NCBI GenBank assembly: GCA_947462335.1
Contig: OX381721.1
Location: forward strand, 33,470,303-33,534,302
Direction: 5' to 3'
Source of the DNA: Harmothoe impar
Taxonomy: Eukaryota; Annelida; Polychaeta; Phyllodocida; Polynoidae
Length of the DNA stretch: 64,000 nucleotides
Below are positions 45,010 through 53,210 of the stretch, one piece after another. The notes under the pieces were generated by a model that worked only from the letters and a program-made list of their open reading frames with translations, did not search any database and was not told where the DNA came from. A program made the translations under genes and the position numbers. Positions within the stretch are counted from its first letter, which is position 1, and each line of letters begins with the position of its first letter.

Positions 45010-45991
45010 ATGACGGACTCAGAGCAGCAACAACACTACAAACGTTTAGCGCTCGAGAAAATTCGCAAGGAACAAGACTATAACCGGCGCAATCGATCAG
45101 CAGTGGCAGATAGATCTGATGGACATGCAAGCTTTGGCGTCTCACAACGACCGCTTCCGGTACGTGGTGACGGCGATCGACGTTTTCTCTAGGTACGCGT
45201 GGGCCGTTCCCATTAAATCCAAGAGCGGCGCTGATGTCACCGAGGCCTTCCGAGAGATGACAGGCACTGGCGAGAGACGACCGCGCACTGTTCAGACAGA
45301 CAAGGGGAAAGAGTTTTTGAACAAGATCTTTCAAGATCACTTGAAGAGCGAGGGCATAGAGTTCTTCACTGGCGAGAACGACGACATCAAAGCTAGTCTA
45401 GTGGAGCGCTTGAACCGCAGTCTGAAGGAGAAGCTGTGGCGTTATTTCACACACAAGCGCACGTATCGCTACGTAGACGTACTGCACCATGTAGTGTCTT
45501 CTTACAATCGCACTCACCACAAGACGTTGAAAATGGCGCCAGCTCAAGTCAGCTCGGAAAACAGCGAAACAGTTTTCTACCGACAAGATCTCCCAACTAA
45601 CAAACAAATCGACGAAATATGGAAAAAGAAGAAAAAAACAAAGACGTCCGCCGTCGACGTCATCGCTCCGGGTGACAGAGTGAGGATGTTGAGAACTAAA
45701 GGCGCCTTCGACAAAGGGTACGAGGGAAACTGGCGCGAGGAAGTGGTCGACGTTGCTAAGACGTTGGGAAGCAGAGGGTTCGAGCTGAAAGACGACAAGG
45801 GCGAGGAGATAAAAGGCGTCTTCTACCCGGAAGAGGTTCAGAAGGTGTACAAGAGTCGTTACGACAACAACTACCTGATAGACGAGGTGTTGCGCCGCAA
45901 GACCGTCGACGGTAAAGAGTTAGCTTTCGTACGTTGGTTAGGTTAAGACGACAAGTTCAACGAGTGGATCCCCGTCAAAAAAATAACGTAG
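45010..45991 (+). pseudogene. Retroviral-type (RVE/DDE) integrase, damaged at both ends
   Basis: It inserts element DNA and makes the 6-bp target duplication. The main frame (about 45065-45946) shows the RNase H-like core. The first catalytic Asp is in QWQIDLMD (codons just before the ATG at 45119), the second in QTDKGKEF, and the Glu in LVERLNR, about 34 residues after the second Asp. The C-terminus has an SH3-like part and a chromodomain-like end. A TAA at 45944-45946 falls inside the last strand of that end, and the frame stays open for 14 more codons (D-D-K-F-N-E-W...) to TAG at 45989. Upstream, a candidate start at 45010 is in another frame (+1 shift), and the N-terminal zinc-binding region is missing or reduced to ~20 residues. 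The catalytic triad itself is intact. Confidence 0.8.
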
Positions 45992-46013
45992 AAAAAAAAA
46001 AAAAAAAAAAAAA

Positions 46014-47128
46014 ATGAACATCACTCTACCTAGCAACAGCTCTATGGAGTATTATCCTGACAACAGCTTGACGTCTTTCCGAACTCACTTCGACTCGCCG
46101 CTCCTTCTGCCCGAAGCGTACGAAGCGGCTCTGACTGAGATCATCCTCCCTACAGAATGGACTAACGTGCACGACGACGACTTGATCATCGTTGTTCCTC
46201 TGCGCACCAAAGGTTCGCTAGAGGAGGCGATCCAGGTTTTAAAAGAAACTAAATTCTCCGAAGGAAAAAAACCACAGGTAGACTGGAGGGGAATGAAAAA
46301 CGCGAACGGTCTGAGCAAGCTAACGTTCAGCTCAAAATTCCCGCTGAGCTGGAAGGAAGCGAGCTATGTAACGGTGGAAGAGATATCAGACACGTCGGAA
46401 GAGCAGCAATTGAAACCGGAAACAAAAAGGTTCAAGAGAGAGGTCGACTTGAGACAGACGAATGCCGTATACAAGAAGTTCTTGTCCCCGGCGGTGAAGA
46501 AGAAGGCGATCAGCGATCAAGCAAGACAGATGATCGAAGAGATGGAGAAAGACATGGGAGTGCGCAGTTTCATGCCAAACATATTCGAGATACCTCCTAT
46601 TTTCACCGGAAGCAACCACACCCTAATCGAGCGCTTGAGTGAGACGTTGCGAGATGACAGACTAGAGGGCGACAGCTTCTCAAACCGATGCGGATCTTAT
46701 CGTACGACGCCAAGACGAAACGCGTCACCATCAAACCGCCGAGACACTGTGCTGTCCTGCTGAGTCAGCATCTCGCATGCGTTCTAGGCTTCGGAGAGAA
46801 GACGTGTTTCGCGTCGCCGACTACCGGCGCCTACTCGATGGATGTTTACGGGGACGTGCACTCTGTGTACATATACACCGACATGATCCAGGAGAGACGT
46901 GTGGGCGACATGCAAGTGCCGCTGTTGCGCTGCGTGGCGGTGGACAGAGGCGGAAAGCGTCGAGGTGGCGTGCAAGCTATCAGTTTTCCCCATTTGGATT
47001 ATTTCCCCTTGAAATCCAAGAGGTTTACCCAGGTCGGCATCTATTTAAGAGACCGATCCGGTCATTCCATCCCATTCGGTAGAGGCGAGGTGACCGTGAC
47101 ACTTCATCTGAGACCTATTGAGCGCTGA
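46014..47128 (+). CDS. Minor capsid (penton) protein, single jelly-roll type, frameshifted
   Basis: This is the Polinton penton homologue that occupies capsid vertices. The first frame (46014-46763) starts MNITLPSNSSMEYYPDN, a typical opening, and contains the EAALTEIILPTEW strand region and a long charged insert with many Lys and Glu. The second frame, open before 46688 and ending at TGA 47126-47128, carries the conserved C-terminal part: a LGFG turn, VYIYTDMI, the PLLRCVAV strand and the IPFGRGEVTVTLHLR end. The change of frame (-1 or +2) falls between about 46650 and 46690. Total length is close to the family's usual ~370 residues, so one small indel is enough to explain it. A run of 23 A's directly abuts the ATG. 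The next ATG is 12 bases after the stop. Confidence 0.8.
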
Positions 47129-47139
47129 AAGAGAGAAAA

Positions 47140-47565
47140 ATGATGCGTCAACGCGTTCCGTACTTTCCACCCAGGCGCACCGTCGGCAGAGGGTACAGCG
47201 ATTACTACAACGCGCAGCTGGGCAACGGCGTCAACGTGTACAGCGGGCGCTCTTTCCAGAGCAGGCACGGTTTGGGCGGCGCTCTGTTAGGTCTGATGCG
47301 CTCGGCTACCCCGCTATTGAAGTCGGTGGGAAAAACGCTGCTCCGCGCCGGTGTGGGCGTAGCTAAAGATGTGCTGGCGGGTCGGACTTTAAAGAGCAGC
47401 GTGAAAGACCGAGGCGCAGGCGCTCTGAAGAGACTGGCGAGTACGGCGTTCTCGGGAGGAAAGACGCCTGTCGCGTCTAAGAAAGGGTCGAAACGTCGCC
47501 GGCATTCTCCTCAGACGGGCGGTGGCTCTTGCAAGAGACGTAGAGGGGATGTATTCGACCGGTAA
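47140..47565 (+). CDS. pVI/pX-like core protein
   Basis: It has 141 residues, a basic pI, and two ATGs in a row. The N-terminus is Tyr/Gly/Asn-rich (YSDYYNAQLGNG). A GHGLGG-like segment (HGLGGALLGLMRS at ~46-58) opens an amphipathic part, LLKSVGKTLLRAGVGVAKD. The C-terminus is Lys/Arg-rich (KKGSKRRRHS, CKRRRGD), apt for DNA or as a nuclear signal. This order is common to the pVI/pX-like proteins of Polintons, which are thought to be cleaved by the adenain-type protease and to bind membrane or DNA. The gene lies between penton and major capsid genes, as in relatives. The ATG follows GAGAGAAAA, 12 bases after the penton stop. Confidence 0.65.
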   Translation: MMRQRVPYFPPRRTVGRGYSDYYNAQLGNGVNVYSGRSFQSRHGLGGALLGLMRSATPLLKSVGKTLLRAGVGVAKDVLAGRTLKSSVKDRGAGALKRLASTAFSGGKTPVASKKGSKRRRHSPQTGGGSCKRRRGDVFDR

Positions 47566-47580
47566 GCGCCTAGGCGTTCA

Positions 47581-47596
47581 GGTATAAATAAAAAGA
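47581..47596 (+). promoter_or_regulatory. TATA-like promoter of the major capsid gene
   Basis: GGTATAAATAAAAAGA lies 55-60 bases before the ATG at 47645 and is followed by a GC-rich leader with TCAGTCTG. Nearly the same word, GGTATCAATAAAAAGG, precedes the ATPase gene at 43739-43754. A common late-type promoter is inferred. Confidence 0.6.
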
Positions 47597-47644
47597 CTGG
47601 AGGCGGCCGGCGTCAGTCTGTCGGCCGCGTGAAGAGAGAACACA

Positions 47645-48952
47645 ATGGCTTACGTACACGAGAGCAGTAACGAGTGCGCGCTCTCTGAGCTCGACCTGCA
47701 CACCGTAGCGCCGACTCAGACTACTATCTTAAAGTCGTCTTTCCTGGGGATAGAAACAAAAAACTCTTTAGAGGATGGAGGTAACATAAATTTCACCATC
47801 AACAAGTCGCAAGAGTACACAGACCTGAACGAGAATTACCTTCATCTGGAATGTCAAGTGCTGAAAGCGAACGGAGCGGCGATCGAGGACACCGACGCGG
47901 TAGCTCCGGTGAACAACTTGGCTCACTCGCTCTTCAAAGACGTCCAAGTCTCCATCGGCGGTTTCAAAGTGTCTGGCAACACCGAGACCTACCCTTACCG
48001 AGCTTACTTGGAAGGGTTACTCAACTACAACAAAGACGTGAAGGACGGCGTCATGAGCGCCCAGGGGTGGCATGAAGATACGCCCGGTCAGTTTGACACG
48101 TTGACTGACGCGAATGCGGGGTACAAAGCGCGCAAGAAGCTAATCTCCAACAAGCGCTTTTCGCTGATGGCGCGACTGCACTTTGACCTGGCTCATCAAC
48201 CGAAGCTCATCGTTGGAGGGACAGAAATCAATCTCACTCTGAAACAAGCGGCGCCCTCTTTCTATCTGATGTGCGCCGCTGACGGAGGCTACAGCTTGAA
48301 GATCTACAAAGCAAAGCTCTACGTGCGACGCGTGCTGGTGGCGGACGCTGTAGCGGAAACGCACGAGAGAGCGGTGATAGAACACGGGCCCTTCGACTAC
48401 CCGGTGAACAGAGTGGAGGTGACGACGTACGCCATCCCTCAAGGTAACAGAGATCACAGCTACACGCACTCCAACACAGGCCAGCTTCCCAAGTCGATGA
48501 TGATTTGCTTCCTTGACCATGACGCCTTCAACGGTAGCTACACCAAGAACCCGTTCGAGATGAAGCATTACGACATCAGCTCGCTTCAAGTGATAGTGAA
48601 CGATCAGAAAGTGCCGAACGACGCCTACGTGCCCGACTTTAAGACCAAAGCGGCCGTGAGAGAGTACTTGGCGCTACACACGGAAACGGGGATGTACGAG
48701 GGCGCGCGCTCCTGCGGTATTTCATACGATCAATTCCTGAACGGTTACACGGTGTTCCCCCTCGACTTAACCCCAGACAGATCGCACGACGGGTGTCGCG
48801 TGAACCTTATAAGAGCGGGTCAGCTGAGGGTGGAAGTCAGTTTCCGCTCGGCGCTACAAGCGACAACAACGGTGCTACTCTACTTGGTGTACGACAACGT
48901 CGTCGAGCTGACCCGAGATCGACACCCCGTCACCGACTACCACATGAACTGA
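47645..48952 (+). CDS. Major capsid protein, double jelly-roll type
   Basis: It has 435 residues and is intact, which makes it one of the two best-preserved proteins of the element. The opening ELDLHTVAPTQTT and the region EDGGNINFTINKSQEYTDLNENYLHL (split here only by position, residues ~40-68) are characteristic of Polinton hexon-like proteins. Further recognisable parts are the NNLAHSLFKDVQVSIGG strand at about 93-110, and later the SYDQFLNGYTVFPLDL and RVEVSFRSALQATTTV strands near the C-terminus, which match the second jelly roll. It should form the trimeric capsomers of an icosahedral shell. Its preservation beside frameshifted neighbours is notable. It has its own TATA box, and the protease ATG follows 30 bases after its stop. 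Confidence 0.9.
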   Translation: MAYVHESSNECALSELDLHTVAPTQTTILKSSFLGIETKNSLEDGGNINFTINKSQEYTDLNENYLHLECQVLKANGAAIEDTDAVAPVNNLAHSLFKDVQVSIGGFKVSGNTETYPYRAYLEGLLNYNKDVKDGVMSAQGWHEDTPGQFDTLTDANAGYKARKKLISNKRFSLMARLHFDLAHQPKLIVGGTEINLTLKQAAPSFYLMCAADGGYSLKIYKAKLYVRRVLVADAVAETHERAVIEHGPFDYPVNRVEVTTYAIPQGNRDHSYTHSNTGQLPKSMMICFLDHDAFNGSYTKNPFEMKHYDISSLQVIVNDQKVPNDAYVPDFKTKAAVREYLALHTETGMYEGARSCGISYDQFLNGYTVFPLDLTPDRSHDGCRVNLIRAGQLRVEVSFRSALQATTTVLLYLVYDNVVELTRDRHPVTDYHMN

Positions 48953-48981
48953 AGACAAGACGGCGGTACTTGGCGTATCGT

Positions 48982-49419
48982 ATGAACACGCTTGAAATAA
49001 GCAGAGTGTTGAAGGAAAACGTTCACACAAAACATCGTTTCCTGGGCGTTTTCTCTTGTGACACTATTCCGAAGCACCCTATCAAAGACACTTGTTTCGT
49101 GAGCAACACAGATCCGCAACATTTACCAGGTCAGCATTGGGTGGCGTTTTACGTGTCGAGCACGGGTGAAGTGTACTACTTTGATTCCTTCGGCTTACCG
49201 CCGCTGAGTGCGGAGTTCTTGTCTTTCGTGGAACGCTCTGCTCCGTTCAAGTGGCAAAGAAACCGCATTCAACTACAAGACACTTCTGCTGACACCTGTG
49301 GACCTCATTGCGTTCATTTCCTAATTGAAGCATGTCGAACAAGAAACCCCAAGAAGTGCGTCATGCGCATGAGCAAAATCCCAAAGCTGAGCGACCGGGC
49401 CGTGAGTCAGAAGCTATAG
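48982..49419 (+). CDS. Adenain-type cysteine protease
   Basis: It has 145 residues and is intact. The active-site pattern of the adenovirus/Ulp1-like C5 family is complete: His in PGQHWVAFYV, Asp in YYFDSFG, Gln in QLQDTSAD, and Cys in DTCGPHCVHF, with seven positions from Gln to Cys. It cleaves capsid and core precursors during virion maturation. The start is the ATG after TATCGT at 48982. An in-frame opening upstream overlaps the capsid gene and lacks an ATG. The C-terminal ~30 residues overlap the next gene in another frame. An intact protease together with an intact major capsid protein suggests that selection or recency has kept the structural module. Confidence 0.85.
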   Translation: MNTLEISRVLKENVHTKHRFLGVFSCDTIPKHPIKDTCFVSNTDPQHLPGQHWVAFYVSSTGEVYYFDSFGLPPLSAEFLSFVERSAPFKWQRNRIQLQDTSADTCGPHCVHFLIEACRTRNPKKCVMRMSKIPKLSDRAVSQKL

Positions 49420-49631
49420 ATGATGCTGTTGTGACGGGTTGTTGCGATGGCGGCCGTTTCATGGAGGCAAAGATTCTCTGCCTTGCCGAAATGGTGTTGG
49501 ATTTATCCAAAGTCGTGCAATGTCTATTGGAGAGAAGTCGTCCGGGGTGTGGTGGTGCGAGTGACGGCGGCGTGAGACTTTGCGGCCTGCTGAGTTGCTG
49601 CAAATCGAAGAAGCAAGCTAAAAAAGCATAA
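49332..49631 (+). CDS. Small Cys/Lys-rich protein overlapping the protease gene
   Basis: It has 99 residues from the ATG at 49332, overlapping the last 88 bases of the protease in another frame. An alternative start at 49461 (MEAKILCLAE) would avoid the overlap. The middle is a hydrophobic/amphipathic helix with Leu and Val (LAEMVLDLSKVVQCLLE). The end is CGLLSCCKSKKQAKKA, with cysteines that could be lipidated beside a basic tail. It is the last gene before the right terminal repeat. It is unrecognised and could be a small membrane-associated or accessory protein. Two AATAAA signals follow at 49661 and 49668. Confidence 0.45.
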   Translation: MSNKKPQEVRHAHEQNPKAERPGRESEAIDDAVVTGCCDGGRFMEAKILCLAEMVLDLSKVVQCLLERSRPGCGGASDGGVRLCGLLSCCKSKKQAKKA

Positions 49632-49660
49632 ACTTGTGTGTTTTTTCTGATTGAAATGAA

Positions 49661-49673
49661 AATAAAGAATAAA
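49661..49673 (+). terminator. Polyadenylation signals at the right end of the element
   Basis: Two AATAAA words (49661-49666 and 49668-49673) lie about 30-40 bases after the last stop codon, with a GT-rich stretch (TTGTTGTGTTTTT) downstream. Confidence 0.65.
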
Positions 49674-49693
49674 ATGAAAAGAAAAGAAATTAT

Positions 49694-50133
49694 CTTGTTG
49701 TGTTTTTATTTCTATATATAAGTTACATAACTTTTTTTTGTTTGTTTGTTTACAAACAGTCACGTGTCACGTGGTGTTGTTTACAAACAAGAGAGCCACG
49801 TGGTGTTGTTTACAAACAAACCCTAAGTAGGTCACGTTACCCTAGTTACCAGAATGCCGGCTTCTGATTGGCTGAGCCTAAGTAGGTCACGTGACGTAAG
49901 TAGGTCACGTTACCATGGTTACCAGAATGCCGGCCTCTGATTGGCTGAGAGCTTCTAAGTAGGTCAGTAGGTCACCCAGAATGCTGGCTTCTGATTGGCT
50001 GAGAGCCCTAAGTAGGTCACGTTACCATGGCAACGGGTCACGTGACCAAATGGAGGCCTCTGATTGGCTGCATGTCGATTGAGTAATAAACAGTACTTAA
50101 CTATAGTCCCGTTCCGATACATACTATACTACT
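49694..50133. repeat. Right terminal inverted repeat (about 440 bp)
   Basis: Reverse complement of 40843-41262. It contains TTGTTTACAAACA forkhead-like palindromes near 49748, 49788 and 49810. CACGTG boxes lie near 49761, 49797, 49897 and 50039, and TGATTGGCTG boxes near 49865, 49938, 49991 and 50061. It ends CATACTATACTACT. Expected roles are integrase recognition, replication origin and promoter. Confidence 0.92.
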
Positions 50134-50139
50134 TAGGTG
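50134..50139. repeat. Target-site duplication, right copy
   Basis: TAGGTG, identical to 40837-40842. Confidence 0.92.
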
Positions 50140-50329
50140 GGTCCTTGCAAGGGGTGGGTTCAGGTAGTAGGTAGGCTGGTAAATCCGTCCAATAAAAACG
50201 CGCAATTTAGTACAACACTACAGGATCGAGTGACCCATAGGCCCTATGACCAAGCTTATGTCATAGGGGAATAACTTTATTTGTAGTGTTTCAGCGTGAT
50301 CATTTACTGTGACAGTTACTATTTTCTTA

Positions 50330-50392
50330 GGGTTAGGGCTAGGATTAGGGTTAGGGTCGGGGTTAGGGTTAGGGTTAAGGTTAGGGTAAGGA
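50330..50392. repeat. Interstitial telomere-like repeat (TTAGGG variants)
   Basis: About ten degenerate GGTTAG/TTAGGG hexamers (TTAGGGTTAGGG, GATTAGGG, GTCGGGG, TTAAGG). This agrees with a TTAGGG-telomere animal. Confidence 0.85.
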
Positions 50393-50800
50393 TTTGGTTC
50401 CCCCTATGACAACGATCTGTAATAGGGTCCATTGGTCACTCGACGTGGCCGTGTTGGTCGCACAAGCACCAAATGCACCTAATGTTCTTCGCTTGTATTT
50501 ACTCGCAAGCAATCAACCGCTGTTGATTGTCCTCCCTCATGGAACGTCTATATTTATGTACACCAGACTTTACGTTGACTTATTGACCAATCATGCTCTT
50601 TGCACTTTGTATGTTTCTGTATATTATTTTTGAATTTACAACATTGGCGAATATGAAAAACGTATGTGATATGACTATTTTGTGCCAATAAAAACATTGA
50701 AAACTGAAACTGAACTGTAACCAGGGAACAGAAACAAGAACTGGAACCAGGGAGCATGGTAGGAACACTGCCACCATCAGACCATACTTTCTGCACGCAA

Positions 50801-51196
50801 GGGATAGCTCTCACAGGTGAGAGGACAAACGTTTAGAGCATCATCTTAATCAGACTATTGAGATGATCTTATTTGTCTTGACTTTAATGGGGGGCTCTGC
50901 CCCCTAACCCCCGTTTTTTCTTCTTTTTCTTCTATTTCAATCATATCTTAAACTATGTTAATTCTTTTTCTTCTATTTCAATCCTATCTTAAACTATCTT
51001 AAGCCCATCTTAAGACTTATCTTAGACTATCTTAAAAGTATTTTTGTATGGCTTTTCTTGTAAGCAGAGGGAATTTACTGACAGTATTTCAATACAAACA
51101 CCACTGCCACAAAATAAGACACTGAACTAAGATATTACTATTTAAGATAAAGATCACGCTCTAAACGTTTGTCCTCTCACCTGGGAGAGCTATCCC
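50801..51196. mobile_element. Inverted-repeat element (GGGATAGCTCTC termini)
   Basis: GGGATAGCTCTCACAGGTGA with GAGGACAAACGTTTAGAGC at the left is inverted at the right as GCTCTAAACGTTTGTCCTC and AGAGCTATCCC. The interior repeats TTCTTTTTCTTCTATTTCAA and ATCTTAAACTATCTTAA words. No frame is present. Confidence 0.8.
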
Positions 51197-52982
51197 GTAT
51201 TTGCATACTTCCTGGTTCCTGTTTAATTGCTAAACGATGGCAATGTCCTCACAGCTAAGACGCTATACTAGTCTAGGAAAGCATCAATCTGCGGAGAATT
51301 GTCCTGACTAGAATATAGTAGAATATAGTGGCGGCCATTATCCACCCGTGGATATTGGAGAGTGAGGGAGTATGTAACCCAAAAGAGACAGAATTCAGTC
51401 CAATGAGTGGAGACATCTAGCTTCAATATCTCACATTAAATTGGTTGTCTGAGGAAGTGAGGGATCCTAGGTAGTAAATGTTTGAGGAAGTTGGGGTTGA
51501 CTGTAGTGCGTCAGGATATAGGTAGGGGGAGCCACTGCAGCAAGAGGAGGAGATGAGTAACTGCCACCAGGGGTCCAATAACAACTGTAGGACCATGAGG
51601 TCTCAGACAGAGAAATGAATTTTCACTATAGTTTAATGTAACGTAACATGCGATAAAAAAATTCCCTGTCGGGTATTGATGGAAAATCTCTTAGGAAGGA
51701 ATAGGAAAACCTTTTATACACTATATAAAAAAATATAACGGGTTCTTTATCACCGAAATCTGACATTCTGGTTCCTGACATTCTGGTTCCTGACATGAAA
51801 CTCCATAATTGACCATATATGCAGTGAATAAATTCATTTCAGACCGAACCTTAAAGGAACATTGAAATATAGGCCTATCCCTAAAATAATCATTTATCTT
51901 GAAGTCCGGGCTTGAAGTGCCATCTCAATCAGGATATGCTGAGGGCCATATGTGATCTTTTACAGAATTTTAGCAAATTTTCCAAACTACTTTGACCACC
52001 CAGAACGCACTTAGAATTTGCTGCAGAGTTCTTCTGATAGATGGCAGCAGGGGCGCCCTTGCAGTCCCGCACAGTATGGTGTTGTACAAACTATATTGGT
52101 CTAAATTTGACAGTGGGTATGTCAACAAAGCATTCCTTAGACTGCATACTACTTGATTCTGGTCCGCAGTATTTAGGATAGCCTATAGATTTGATGTTAG
52201 ATAGGCCTACTAAGGCGAAATTGAATTATGGAAATATCCCAAATTTGTCACTGGGGAAACTAGGGAAATTGGGTATGGACCCACTAAAAGGCCTGTACAA
52301 AAAAAATGAGTGACTATGTACCATATCTCACGGGCCTAAATATTTGGGGAAAATGTGTATCTATAAGAAGTTATCAGGATGGCTCTTTCATTTTCGCACA
52401 AACGCTATAGGCCTCTACCGGGATCGGACTTGTTCCCGCAGCCAGGGTGTTTACACTGACATCAGCAATCTCGTGAGACCTTGGTTCTGCTCTCGGAGTG
52501 TAGCCTGTTCCCCGGAAGCTATGGTGTGTGACTGCCTGGTCACTGCCTACGTCTCACGATAGGTTGCGAGCACAGAACTAACATGGCTGCCCATACGGAG
52601 AAACCCGAGTCATCGCTATACAGGCATGTAGTGCAACCATAAACGCTCCTCCCACACTATACAAACTGCACTCTCCCAGCACAGTCTCAAATAAGGAAGT
52701 AGTGCCGGCAGAAACGTATGGAAGAATCTGCTGGGAGATTGTACAAACTGAGGAGGTGGCCATAGCTGCCAGCCCATGAAGGGTAGCTGAGTGCTAGTTT
52801 ACTATGTCGTTCTGGTCTGATTCCCTACCTGGGGATTTTTCTGACTGTACTATCCACATTACAAGCAGTGTTTAGGGGGCCGAACACCGCTAACCACCGC
52901 TAACTGAGTGGTTATTTTAGTCCTTAAAGGACAACATGCTGTTTTAGTATGCAATACAGTGCTGCATCCGTGCATCGTGCCA

Positions 52983-53210
52983 ACTCACAGCCAAAAATAA
53001 GTTTTCTCATTCCAGGAAAATGAGATAAATTATCTTGTCTGACGGACAAATTACTTGTTTTAAGAAAACTTTAAGAAAATAATTTTCTGACAAATGACTT
53101 GCTTTAAGAAAAACTTAAGAAAGTTATTTTCTTAAACTAGTCATTTGTCTGCCAAACAAGTTTATTTATCTTATTTGATTGAAAAAAGACAATTATCTTT
53201 GGCTGTGTCA
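52983..53210. repeat. Palindromic element (CACAGCCAAA termini)
   Basis: ACTCACAGCCAAAAATAAG is mirrored by ATTATCTTTGGCTGTGT, with AAGTTTTCT, ACTTGTTTTAAGAAAA and TCTTAAACTAGTCATTTG blocks paired across the centre. Confidence 0.65.

Larger units (their letters stand above)
40843..50133. mobile_element. Complete Polinton/Maverick-class element lacking DNA polymerase B, 9291 bp
   Basis: The boundaries are set by inverted termini AGTAGTATAGTATG.../...CATACTATACTACT and a 6-bp target duplication (TAGGTG). The element contains the Polinton morphogenesis set (packaging ATPase, major capsid, penton, adenain-type protease, pX/pVI-like proteins) and the RVE-family integrase. Typical Polintons are 15-20 kb and carry a ~1000-residue protein-primed PolB. 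Here every stretch over 700 bp is accounted for by other genes, so PolB is truly absent and not just unrecognised. Main genes read left to right; an alanine-rich gene reads outward at the left end. Coding DNA is much richer in CG than the flanking host DNA. Confidence 0.92.

Noticed and set aside
46085..49603. Several 60-150 codon minus-strand frames inside the Polinton genes
   Set aside because: Antisense shadows of the capsid, penton and protease genes with no family features.
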